Assembly: GCF_013407595.1 (NCBI RefSeq)
Contig: NZ_JABEKX010000001.1
Location: forward strand, 124,001-188,000
DNA: 64,000 bases
Direction of reading: 5' to 3'
From: Lacticaseibacillus absianus
Lineage (GTDB): Bacteria > Bacillota > Bacilli > Lactobacillales > Lactobacillaceae
Shown piece by piece: positions 41,276 to 49,851 of the stretch. The notes under the pieces are model-generated. The model was not told where the DNA came from. It was given only the letters and a program-made list of their open reading frames with translations, and ran no database searches. Numbering within the stretch: position 1 is the stretch's first letter; the number at the start of each line of letters is the position of its first letter. The position numbers were made by a program, and so were the translations under genes.

Positions 41276-41935
41276 AGGTTGTTCTGAGCGCGAAGTCAGC
41301 GCATTTAGGTGGGTAAGGTTAAAGGGGGCGGACTGGGGGAAATGGGCCGTGATCACTGGTGCGGCGTCGACGCTCGATGATCGAGCCGGCCTGATTGTTG
41401 GTTGAGCAGAGTGGTGTTAATGACGACATGCAAAAAAGCGAATCAAGTATGTGCGCGCGTGTGCACAAAAAAGCTGTTTCGTTCTTGACAAAGCCTGAAC
41501 TGATTTTCTTCGGCAACCGACCAAACGTATTCTGATAACTCGCTGGCTATTGTGAAAAAAGTGACCACACGGATTCGGATTGACCGAGCGCTGAATGAGT
41601 TCGAAAATGCAAACCGTTATCTAATTTTTATCTCATTTTATTTTGTGCCAGTTTAAGGCGTGACCGAACTGGGTTGCCCCGTAGAAATAATGTCAGATGA
41701 TGCGGCAAAACCCGGCGACATCTGAAGAACAACGGTATACAGGGTTTTCATACACCAAAAATTCAAAAAACAAGTTTGATGTATTGCAACTATAGAAATA
41801 AATCTTGATGTTTTCTGAATTATTCTACTCATCATAACTCTCTAATTGTTTTGGATTGATTCTCATTCAATTGTTAAGCATGCTACCATGTTGCTAACGT
41901 AAGAGAAAATTCTGGTTTGTAGGAGAGTGGAGAAA
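41276..41935. other. AT-rich intergenic region without genes
   Basis: About 660 bp between the Nudix terminator and the metalloprotease start. From about 41400 the base composition shifts to clearly AT-rich, unlike the GC-rich neighbours; the metalloprotease gene continues this composition. No credible gene, tRNA or mobile-element end was found. It presumably carries the promoter and control region of the metalloprotease/LPxTG operon, but I cannot place boxes. Confidence 0.6.
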
Positions 41936-43879
41936 ATGGAAACTAGCAGAGACCCAAAACGAAAGTTAGGATCCTATCCTGGCAAGAGAAAAGCGTTCTT
42001 GTTTATTCTTGGATTTGGTTTAGTTGTTGGATTGACAACTTTTTTACCTGGTATTGGGGGGGTAGAGCCAATTCAGGTAACGTATGCTGCCGAGGCAGCA
42101 AAGTTCTATCGTGGCCCGGCGTATGATGTACCAGAGGCGCCATTAGTTTCTATCAACGCGACGATACGTGAGGATTGGAACTTGCTGGATAAGCCATGGA
42201 CGCAAGGCGGGAAAACACTTGGGAATTATTCGACTATTATCGGCAAAAAATTTTTAGGTGAAAAAGTTCGGATACTGAAACAAGTTAAGACTCCCAATAC
42301 TTATGCGGACCTTATTCGACTCAAATCTGGCGATTTTTATTGGGTTGACCATAATAGTTTGACCGTCGGCACAACGGATAAACTGTATGGCGGTGGGCCA
42401 GCTTATGAGGATGTGAACGCGAGAAAGGTCTATCGAGAAGGTGTGATTCAATCCAACTGGAATTTGCTGGACAGACCGTGGTCTAACGATCCCATCACGG
42501 TCGGCCATTATAACACGGTCTTGGGCGATTCATACAACGGAACCCCTGTGAAGATTTACGCAGAATCGCCGACACAAGGGTATCCGTCTGTGCTAGTTAA
42601 ATTACAAAACGGTAAGTTCTACTGGGTTGATCCCAAGAGTATTAAGATCACCTCTACGTACTTTGGACAAGGGCCTGCGCTGATGGTCGCTAATAGTCGG
42701 TCGGTTAACTATCAGGCAACTGTTAAGAACAACTGGAATGTCACAGCTGTGCCATGGGAAACGTTGGCAATGCTTTCTGACATCGACGGCGTCAACTATG
42801 TTGGAAAAACTGTTACGGTTAATGCTGAACTTGATAAGGATTACGGCGTAACTGCTGCATTGATTACGCTGGACACCGGTGCCACATACTGGGTAGATAA
42901 AAAGGCTTTGGCGCCACAGTATCAGGTGATTTCAGAAAAAAAGTACAGTTTTCCGTATGACGCGCCTAGAAGCTCGGTGCCAGGTCAGCTTTACCGAAAG
43001 GATGGTAGCCGCTACGTTGCAATTAAGCCAACGACTATGGGGTATCCACTATATGCAAATGAATTTGGGAACGGAACGAGTACTACAAATTCGAAGGACA
43101 TGGTTGGGCAGTATTTCTTAGCAAGTGCGGAGGAAAGTGTCAGACTTCCGAGCGGAGAGACAACAACAGCGGTGAGAATATCATCAGACGCTAAAAATTG
43201 GTTTTGGATCGATAAGCGTGCACTTAGTTTTGGGCAACGCGGAAATGATGTTGCCTTTAGATCCACTGTTGGGTCGGGTGCGAATGGTGCAATCCAGTAT
43301 TACCTTGACGCTGCGGACCCTCTTACAAGTGAAATTCAATCTGCCATTGACTTCTGGAACCAGAGAATGCCGGGAACATTTGTGGCCGTCAGAGATCCTT
43401 CAGCTACTAATGTAACATTTCGGTATGGAAAGATTGACAATGCAACTTGGGCGTCAACTTCTGGGGATCTTTACTATTCTATCTCTGATATTGCAAACGT
43501 TGGGAGGTTTGATGCAGTTATCACGTTAAATAACTCAGGTGAATCAAATCTAGTAATGAATAAGATGATTGATAGGCAGGGGACTGTGCAGATAATCGCA
43601 CACGAGATTGGACACTTGCTCGGGCTCGGCCATAGCGGCGCGCCTTTTGCTGACTGGTCCTTTTATACTTCTGCGGAAAACCTGATGTATGGTGTCTCAT
43701 CAGGGCGGGCGAGTGATTATCGGAATCTTACTGAAAATATGATTAATGCGATTAAACTCTCCCGCTCGCTTGGATGGACGATGATTGGACATTCGATTTA
43801 TGCGAAGGATAGTCTTTCCTCCGAATTCGCTTCTGCCGAAGTGGTTTTGGGGTCGTCTATGAATAGTGAGGTGGAGTAA
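41936..43879 (+). CDS. secreted matrixin-like zinc metalloprotease with GW/SH3-like repeats
   Basis: A 647-residue exported protein. A long basic N-region and hydrophobic core (about 15-50, RKAFLFILGFGLVVGLTTFL, cut near TYAAEA) form the signal peptide. Three or four repeats of about 80 residues follow, each with FYRGPAYDV..., a WNLLDKPW-type motif and FYWVD (about 60-340); they resemble GW/SH3b cell-wall-binding modules. The C-terminal part (about 440-620) is a matrixin/M57-like peptidase with the zinc motif HEIGHLLGLGH (near 556-566) and a Met-turn candidate NLMYG. ATG 41936 lies 8 nt after AGGAGAG. It is AT-rich and overlaps the next gene by one base. The target substrate is unknown. Confidence 0.85.
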   Translation: METSRDPKRKLGSYPGKRKAFLFILGFGLVVGLTTFLPGIGGVEPIQVTYAAEAAKFYRGPAYDVPEAPLVSINATIREDWNLLDKPWTQGGKTLGNYSTIIGKKFLGEKVRILKQVKTPNTYADLIRLKSGDFYWVDHNSLTVGTTDKLYGGGPAYEDVNARKVYREGVIQSNWNLLDRPWSNDPITVGHYNTVLGDSYNGTPVKIYAESPTQGYPSVLVKLQNGKFYWVDPKSIKITSTYFGQGPALMVANSRSVNYQATVKNNWNVTAVPWETLAMLSDIDGVNYVGKTVTVNAELDKDYGVTAALITLDTGATYWVDKKALAPQYQVISEKKYSFPYDAPRSSVPGQLYRKDGSRYVAIKPTTMGYPLYANEFGNGTSTTNSKDMVGQYFLASAEESVRLPSGETTTAVRISSDAKNWFWIDKRALSFGQRGNDVAFRSTVGSGANGAIQYYLDAADPLTSEIQSAIDFWNQRMPGTFVAVRDPSATNVTFRYGKIDNATWASTSGDLYYSISDIANVGRFDAVITLNNSGESNLVMNKMIDRQGTVQIIAHEIGHLLGLGHSGAPFADWSFYTSAENLMYGVSSGRASDYRNLTENMINAIKLSRSLGWTMIGHSIYAKDSLSSEFASAEVVLGSSMNSEVE

Positions 43880-45756
43880 TGAAAAAGGCATCAGTGTACG
43901 CTTCGGCAGGGGTGACTTTGTTTGCAGTCACACTTCTTGGTACCCAAAGGCCTCTTACGACAAGCGCTGCCGAGACTTTGTTAGCAGAAAATGTTTCTCT
44001 GCATGCTGAACCTAGCTTGGTTGAAAAACCGCAAAGTCATCAGCTTTCTGATCAGGTTTTAGTTCAAAATGAAACGTTAAGCGGAAGCGTGGCGGGCACT
44101 ACTGGTACAGATGTTTCGGATGCCGACCCATCGCTACTAGCGTCGACTGCCCCGACGACGGATGAGACGCCGGCATCGGACGCTGACACGGAAGCGACAG
44201 GGCCGTACAAGTATGATAATTCAACATGGCGGGTGCAGTATGTTGATATTGATACAGGAGACTTGATCACCGTCAATATCATCATGGACGCACAACGGCC
44301 GCACGAACCCGGCGAGCCATACCGACGTTATCTTCCCGTCACAGCCAAGAAGACTTTGGTTACACCCAAAGAATATGGTGGGGTCCACTACACATTAGTC
44401 GGCGACACCGAGCAACAGATCGATCTCAGCGTGACAGACTCGACTGATTTCTACTACCGGCGAGACGCTGACCAGCCGCAGCCAGATCCGGCCGCACCGA
44501 CAACGGATTCTGCCGCACCAGAGGCGGGGACATCCACGGCGCCGACGCCGGATGAGACGCCGGTGGCAGGTGCTGACACGGATGCGACAGGGCCATACAA
44601 GTATGATAATTCAACGTGGCGGGTGCAGTATGTTGATATTGATACAGGCGATTTGATCACCGTCAACATCATCATGGACGCACAACGGCCGCACGAACCC
44701 GGCGAGCCATACCGACGTTATCTTCCCGTCACAGCCAAGAAGACTTTGGTTACACCCAAAGAATATGGTGGGGTCCACTACACATTAGTCGGCGACACCG
44801 AGCAACAGATCGATCTCAGCATGACAGACTCGGCCACCTTCTACTACCGGCGAGACGCTGACCAGCCGCAGCCAGATCCGGCCGCACCGACAACGGACTC
44901 CGCGGCGCCAGAGGTGGGGACATCCACGGCGCCGACGCCGGATGAGACGCCGGCATCGGACGCTGACACGGATGCGACAGGGCCGTACAAGTATGATAAT
45001 TCAACGTGGCGGGTGCAGTATGTTGATATTGATACAGGAGACTTGATCACCGTCAACATCATCATGGACGCACAACGGCCGCACGAACCCGGCGAGCCGT
45101 ACCGACGTTATCTTCCCGTCACAGCCAAGAAGACTTTGGTTACACCCAAAGAATATGGCGGGATCCACTACACATTAGTCGGCGATACCGAGCAACAGAT
45201 CGATCTCAGCGTGACAGACTCGGCCACCTTCTACTACCGGCGAGACGTCGACCAGCCGCAGCCAGATCCGGCCGCACCGACCGCGGATTCTGCGGCGCCA
45301 GAGGCGGGGACATCAGCGTCCCCAGCACCGACGACCGACCCGGCGATCCCAGCAGTGGCCACGCCAGGGGCGACCGCACCATTATCTGAAGCGCCGACGG
45401 TCACGCCGGCTCCAGCCGGCGACACCGCGACTGAGAGCATGGCGGGAGTGGCCACCCTGACGGCAAGTAAGGTAGGGGTGGACCCAGGCTTGAAGCGCCG
45501 ACTGACTGGCGCGGCGTCAAGCGCCGCCGTGGCGCGACCGGTGCAGTCGCCCACGCCTGTGGCCAGCGGCCCTGTAGCCAGCCGCGCGGTCCCGACTGCA
45601 GCGCCGCTGGCGACACAAGCTACGCAGCCGGCTGCCCGGACGCTTCCGGCGACCGGAGACGATCGCGGAGCAGAGGTGGCGATCACCGGCGGGATCATCG
45701 TCACCGCGCTGATTGGCCTCTTGGGTCAGGCGCCCCGCCGCCGCGAGCTAGTCTGA
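43879..45756 (+). CDS. LPxTG surface protein with three near-identical MucBP-like repeats
   Basis: A 625-residue cell-wall protein. The signal peptide (about 1-32) is followed by a short variable part and three copies of a roughly 130-residue unit, each with a TGPYKYDNSTWRVQYVDIDTGDLI core, ending FYYRRD and joined by Pro/Ala/Thr/Asp linkers. The core resembles MucBP-type mucin-binding modules (V.YVD..G). A Pro/Ala-rich wall-spanning stretch leads to LPATGD, a hydrophobic segment and RRRE. Its ATG shares one base with the metalloprotease stop codon (TAATG), so the two are coupled. The repeats are nearly identical in DNA, which favours recombination. It may hold or present the protease, but that is inference. 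Confidence 0.85.
   Translation: MKKASVYASAGVTLFAVTLLGTQRPLTTSAAETLLAENVSLHAEPSLVEKPQSHQLSDQVLVQNETLSGSVAGTTGTDVSDADPSLLASTAPTTDETPASDADTEATGPYKYDNSTWRVQYVDIDTGDLITVNIIMDAQRPHEPGEPYRRYLPVTAKKTLVTPKEYGGVHYTLVGDTEQQIDLSVTDSTDFYYRRDADQPQPDPAAPTTDSAAPEAGTSTAPTPDETPVAGADTDATGPYKYDNSTWRVQYVDIDTGDLITVNIIMDAQRPHEPGEPYRRYLPVTAKKTLVTPKEYGGVHYTLVGDTEQQIDLSMTDSATFYYRRDADQPQPDPAAPTTDSAAPEVGTSTAPTPDETPASDADTDATGPYKYDNSTWRVQYVDIDTGDLITVNIIMDAQRPHEPGEPYRRYLPVTAKKTLVTPKEYGGIHYTLVGDTEQQIDLSVTDSATFYYRRDVDQPQPDPAAPTADSAAPEAGTSASPAPTTDPAIPAVATPGATAPLSEAPTVTPAPAGDTATESMAGVATLTASKVGVDPGLKRRLTGAASSAAVARPVQSPTPVASGPVASRAVPTAAPLATQATQPAARTLPATGDDRGAEVAITGGIIVTALIGLLGQAPRRRELV
44169..45304 (+). repeat. three tandem 390-bp repeats in the LPxTG gene
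   Basis: The unit recurs at a 390-bp period (for example the segment GTACAAGTATGATAATTCAA near 44206, 44596 and 44986, with few substitutions). The units are nearly identical, with differences concentrated in the linker. Copy number may vary between strains. Confidence 0.85.
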
Positions 45757-45853
45757 GCAGTGGTCGCGCGAGGCCCAACGCCACGCGCTGTATATGCACT
45801 GGTTACCTAGTACGGTCAAGGGACACGACGCCCCAAGCCCCCTTGCGACTAGG

Positions 45854-45896
45854 CGGCGCTATCCCGATCAGCGACTGGGATGGCGCCGTTTTTTTT
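45854..45896 (+). terminator. terminator of the metalloprotease/LPxTG operon
   Basis: CGGCGC.TATCCC (45854-45865) pairs with GGGATGGCGCCG (45877-45888) and is followed by eight T. Confidence 0.85.
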
Positions 45897-45908
45897 ACCG
45901 CCACGCGT

Positions 45909-45984
45909 GCCCACCAAACAGACCGCCCCACTGACCAATACTGCGGTCGGTGGGGCGGTCTGTTTGGTGGGCGCCGAGTTTTTT
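45909..45984. terminator. 28-bp inverted repeat between convergent genes
   Basis: GCCCACCAAACAGACCGCCC... (45909-45936) is the reverse complement of 45945-45972, with one wobble over 28 bp, and an 8-nt loop AATACTGC. A T-run follows on the right (45979-45984). It lies beside the rightward terminator and just beyond the TMEM175-like gene end. Confidence 0.7.
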
Positions 45985-45994
45985 CGCGCGGGCG

Positions 45995-46582
45995 TCACGC
46001 AACGACGCGATCTGAGTCGGCCGTGGTGTGCAACGCCATGTAGATCAGCTCGCCGAGCGTGGCGATCAGGCAGGCGGGCGGATAGAAGTATACGACCACG
46101 GCTAACACCAGGGTGAAGGTCAGCAGGCGCCAGCTGTTCATGAAGCGATACGGCGGCATGCTGGCCAGCTGCGCGGCCACCGGCGTGCCGCGGTGATCGG
46201 CGATCAGCGCGCGGGTCAGGCCCCAGTACGCGACGCTCCAGGCGAAGAACACCATGAGGTAGAAAAACTCGGGGCCGCGCGCGCTCAGGTATTCTCCCGC
46301 CCAGGCGGTCGCGACGGGTAGCAGCGACATGGTGAACAGCCAGAAGTTATTGACCCAGTACACCCGCTTAGAGATCCGCTGGGCGCGGGCGAACATGTAG
46401 TGATGGTTGTACCACGCCACGCCGATGAACAAGAAGCTGACGAGGTACGCGAACAGGTAGGGGAGCTCCGCCAAGATCGCGGTCAGTCGTGGCGACTCGG
46501 GGACCTTGAACTCCAGCACCATGATCGTCATGATGATCGCCACCACCGCATCGGTGAAGGCTTCAACGCGTGCACGGTTCAT
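45995..46582 (-). CDS. TMEM175/DUF1211 family membrane protein (putative K+ channel)
   Basis: A 195-residue protein with about five or six membrane segments. The first helix reads NRARVEAFTDAVVAIIMTIMVLEF, matching the TMEM175-type F(S/T)D motif that lines the potassium pore. A second family motif is SFLFIGVAWYNHHYMFARAQRI. ATG 46582 lies 8 nt after GGAGG; the upstream in-frame ATG at 46597 is before it. Bacterial members form potassium channels of 200 residues, in line with this length. It is leftward, 79 bp downstream of the Mga-like gene and may share its transcript. Confidence 0.88.
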   Translation of the reverse strand: MNRARVEAFTDAVVAIIMTIMVLEFKVPESPRLTAILAELPYLFAYLVSFLFIGVAWYNHHYMFARAQRISKRVYWVNNFWLFTMSLLPVATAWAGEYLSARGPEFFYLMVFFAWSVAYWGLTRALIADHRGTPVAAQLASMPPYRFMNSWRLLTFTLVLAVVVYFYPPACLIATLGELIYMALHTTADSDRVVA

Positions 46583-46661
46583 CCGTGACACCTCCATTTC
46601 AAGTGCAAATCAGAACGGGTACTTCGCACGGCCCACTCGGCGCCGCCACCAGGTCAGGCGC

Positions 46662-47831
46662 TCAGGCCTGAGACAGCGAGCCGGACATGAACGGAAAGGC
46701 AGTGTCTGCCGCGATCTCGAGGCATTGTGCCAGCAGCGTGGCGAACGGTTCGCGCATGCGGTGGAACAGGGCAAAGTCCGTCGTGCTCGGCAGGCCGTCG
46801 ATCAAGTCGAGCAGGGCCTGCACGGCCTCGGCCGAGGGCTGGGGGGCGTGGAAGACGAGGGCATCGGCGACCATTGGGCTCTCCAGGATCGCCACGCCGA
46901 TGATCACGCGAAACAGGTTCAAGTCGAGTTCGTCGTTCCACTCGATCCGGCCGCTGACGAGGCACCACTGCCGGATCGGGTCGGTGATGAGGTAAGACCA
47001 CGGCCGCGCGAGGACCATCTGGATCGTGATGAAGTCGCGGTACGTGTAGTGCTCCGGTGCGAGTTGCAGGCGCGTCAGGCGAAAGAAGGTCCGGGCGCTG
47101 GCTTCGCGGAACTGTTGGGAGCGCTGCGGGGCCGGTTTTTGGAAGCCGAGGCGGGCGGCCTTGAGCCCGAAGACCTCCAGGCGGCGGTTCGGCGCCAAGG
47201 CGTGACGGGAGCCGACGCGCCAATCGCTGATCTCGTTGAACAGGTCGCTTGGCGTGTAGTGATCGACGGTCGCGATCCGGCCGCGGTGGCTCTTGGGGGT
47301 CGTGGTGAACGGCCAGAAGCTGCCGTGCAGGGTCTCCCAGTACATGGTGTAGAGGAAAAAGCGGATCCGCAGCTCGTCACCGATCAGCGCGAGAGGGGTG
47401 AGGCGAAAGTTGATCCCAAACTGGGCCATCAGCGGCGCCACCTGCTTCATTCGCCGGGTGGCAGTGGAGGTGCTGACGAAGTGCTCGCTGCTGAACTGTT
47501 CGATCGTCGGGTGCCGGGTGGTCACGATGTAGTGGATGAGCTCGTAGGTCAGCCCGGCGCGGATCGTCTCGGCGCGGTATTGATCCAGGGTGAGCGGCAG
47601 GCGGTGCGCCTTGAGAAGGTCCAGGCGCAGCTGCGTCTTCGGGGCGTCTGTGAGGGTGCTCAGCTCGCCGATCAGCTCATTGAACATGCGCGTAGCCGTC
47701 TGGTATTTGATGTCGAGCGCTTCGGCGAGCAACCGCACGGTCCACGGGTGGTCTGCCGGTGCTGCGAGGAGCGCGTACAGGTTGAATTTGAGCAGACTCG
47801 CCTTATCTAGGAAGCAAGCTTCAAAGCTCAT
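46662..47831 (-). CDS. Mga-like transcriptional regulator
   Basis: A 389-residue DNA-binding protein. Two helix-turn-helix regions are visible: near residues 25-55 (PWTVRLLAEALDIKYQTATRMFNELIGEL) and near 108-140 (PTIEQFSSEHFVSTSTATRRMKQVAPLMAQFGINF), the order of Mga/MgaSpn regulators, followed by a PRD-like alpha-helical region. Mga-type proteins activate surface-adhesin genes in streptococci. AAAGGAG precedes ATG 47831. It is divergent from the gtfA-gtfB-adhesin operon across a 418-bp AT-rich region, so it is a good candidate regulator of that operon. Confidence 0.8.
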   Translation of the reverse strand: MSFEACFLDKASLLKFNLYALLAAPADHPWTVRLLAEALDIKYQTATRMFNELIGELSTLTDAPKTQLRLDLLKAHRLPLTLDQYRAETIRAGLTYELIHYIVTTRHPTIEQFSSEHFVSTSTATRRMKQVAPLMAQFGINFRLTPLALIGDELRIRFFLYTMYWETLHGSFWPFTTTPKSHRGRIATVDHYTPSDLFNEISDWRVGSRHALAPNRRLEVFGLKAARLGFQKPAPQRSQQFREASARTFFRLTRLQLAPEHYTYRDFITIQMVLARPWSYLITDPIRQWCLVSGRIEWNDELDLNLFRVIIGVAILESPMVADALVFHAPQPSAEAVQALLDLIDGLPSTTDFALFHRMREPFATLLAQCLEIAADTAFPFMSGSLSQA

Positions 47832-48249
47832 GGGGCAGGACTCCTTTCTGCGTAAGCTCGTCGTACCTGATCAGTGGCGCAAGGTCAAAAAGCAGACGGG
47901 TCAACGGCTGCCTAGTGGTGGCCGGGGCCGGCCACTAGGCGGGATAAAAATCGAATACTAGAAAAATACCATTTGTGGCGAGCAGTGCGAATCAAATTTT
48001 TAAACTTTTGCCAGACGGCATCGTCAAATAGCTTTACCACTTAGATTATATCAAACTAATAGACAAAATTAGTTTAAATCAAGTGCACCGAAATTCGAAA
48101 ATTCGTAGGCAACAATTGTGTTTTTAACAATTTATCCGTTTCGTTTATATATTTTGACGCCAACAGGGCAATTGAATTGGTTACTATTGCTAAAACGTCG
48201 TGATACCTAAATCAACCAATCGTCCGCACTCAAGAAGGGAGACTTAACG
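47832..48249. other. AT-rich divergent promoter region between the Mga-like and gtfA genes
   Basis: 418 bp without a gene, strongly AT-rich from about 47960 to 48220 against GC-rich flanks. A GC-rich hairpin GCCTAGTGG/CCACTAGGC lies at 47910-47940. The AT-rich part probably carries curved DNA and regulator sites, but no clear -35/-10 pair with proper spacing was found (TTGACG at 48154 and TACTAT at 48182 are 22 bp apart). Confidence 0.6.
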
Positions 48250-49842
48250 ATGATATTCTTCATCAATGCTGCGATGCAGCCGCAAAAATCCGGGATCGAA
48301 CACGCTGAATTGAAGCGATTCGAGCTATTCAACAACCATGAGGTGATGAGCCAGTTCGTGATCCGTGACTGGGATCCGAAGCTTCATTCACACGCGGCCC
48401 TCGCGGGGATCGACGATCGCCATTTAATTGGAATGTTTGATTATTTTCAGCAGGCCTTGGCGGTCGAGTCGACGCCGATGACGGCGGCTGACTTGGATCT
48501 GGGCGTGTTGAACACGCACCTAGAAGAAGATGAAGCGAACCATCGCTCGCTGGTCTACGATGCGGACAATAAGCTGGTTGCACGGGTGAACTACTTCAAC
48601 GAAACGACGACGGTTCGCTCGGTCGAGCTCTTCGACAGCTACCTCAACTTGTACCGGGTGGATAACTATGACGAACGCGGCTTCGTGTCGCTGTCGCAGC
48701 ATTACACCCCAGATAACAACATCGGGACCGAAACGTGGTACACGCCCAACGGCGACCCGGTCCTGGAGACGTTTAACCGGGACAACATGGCCAAAAACTT
48801 CGGCAAGACGGGCTGGTTCCTGCGCGACTGGCACGGGCAGGACTTCGTGTTCGACTCGATCGAAGAGCTGACGAAGCACTTCTTCGATGACCTGAACGAG
48901 GACAACTGGTCGGAGGCGCACCCGAATGTCTTCATCTTGGATCGGTCACACCTCGGAGACTGGGGCCTGACCGACTTGAAGCTGCCGGCGTACACCGTGA
49001 TGCATCTGCACAACTCGCACACGGGGGACGCGCAAGACCCAGAGACCGCCACGCTGAACAACCACTACGAGTACGCGATCAATGCGATCGACGACTACGA
49101 TGCGGTCGTTTCGGCGACCCAGCGGCAGACCGACGACGTGCGCCGGCGTTTTGCCCCGCGCGCCGAGCTGTTCACCATCCCCGTTGGGGTCGTGCCGGAC
49201 GCCGTGCTCAACGAACCGCGGGTCCCTGTGGCCGAGCGCCAGTTCGGCAAGGTCGTGGCCTTTGCCCGAATCGCCTGGGAAAAACGGCTCGAGGACTTGG
49301 TCAAGGCCGTAGGGATCGCGCGGCAGACGGTCCCAGAGCTGACCCTCGACTTGTACGGCTACGCGGATAGCAGCGACAACTACAAGGCGCGCCGGGCAGT
49401 CGAAGACGCCATCCAAGCGTACGGCCTGGAAGACGTCGTGCAGCTGAAGGGTTACACGACCGACGTGGCGAAGATCGAGCGCGAAGCGATGGTCTTTGGC
49501 CTGACCTCACGCATGGAAGGGTTCAACCTGGCGATCCTTGAAGGGATCTCCCACGGGTTGATCGGGCTCACCTACGACGTGAACTACGGCCCTAACGAGA
49601 TCGTGCAGGACGGCCACAACGGGCGCGTCGTGCCGTTCGGCGACAATGAGGCCCTGGCGCATGCGCTTGTGACCATCATGCAGTCGCGCCAGCTCGCCCA
49701 AGAATATTCGACCGGCGCCTACGATTCGGCGGAGCGTTACTCCGAAGCGAATGTGTGGGCAGCCTGGCAGTCGTTACTCGATGACGCAGACAAGCGCTGG
49801 CCAGTGAAGCTGGCTGCTGCTCGTCTGACCACGACCCGCTAA
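48250..49842 (+). CDS. gtfA: GT4 glycosyltransferase, GtfA/TagE5-like
   Basis: A 530-residue cytoplasmic glycosyltransferase. The N-terminus MIFFINAAMQPQKSGIEHAEL and the C-terminal GT-B part (VVAFARIAWEKRLEDLVKAV, TLDLYGYADSSDN, GFNLAILEGISHG) fit the TagE/poly(glycerol-phosphate) alpha-glucosyltransferase group. The insert FNRDNMAKNFGKTGWFLRDW is usual in this group. In Lactobacillus plantarum the related pair GtfA/GtfB (TagE5/TagE6) glycosylates proteins such as Acm2. GGGAG precedes ATG 48250. It is followed after 9 bp by its partner and then by the large Ala/Ser-rich adhesin, so O-glycosylation of that adhesin is likely. A teichoic-acid role is the alternative. Confidence 0.85.
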   Translation: MIFFINAAMQPQKSGIEHAELKRFELFNNHEVMSQFVIRDWDPKLHSHAALAGIDDRHLIGMFDYFQQALAVESTPMTAADLDLGVLNTHLEEDEANHRSLVYDADNKLVARVNYFNETTTVRSVELFDSYLNLYRVDNYDERGFVSLSQHYTPDNNIGTETWYTPNGDPVLETFNRDNMAKNFGKTGWFLRDWHGQDFVFDSIEELTKHFFDDLNEDNWSEAHPNVFILDRSHLGDWGLTDLKLPAYTVMHLHNSHTGDAQDPETATLNNHYEYAINAIDDYDAVVSATQRQTDDVRRRFAPRAELFTIPVGVVPDAVLNEPRVPVAERQFGKVVAFARIAWEKRLEDLVKAVGIARQTVPELTLDLYGYADSSDNYKARRAVEDAIQAYGLEDVVQLKGYTTDVAKIEREAMVFGLTSRMEGFNLAILEGISHGLIGLTYDVNYGPNEIVQDGHNGRVVPFGDNEALAHALVTIMQSRQLAQEYSTGAYDSAERYSEANVWAAWQSLLDDADKRWPVKLAAARLTTTR

Positions 49843-49851
49843 AGGAGGCCA

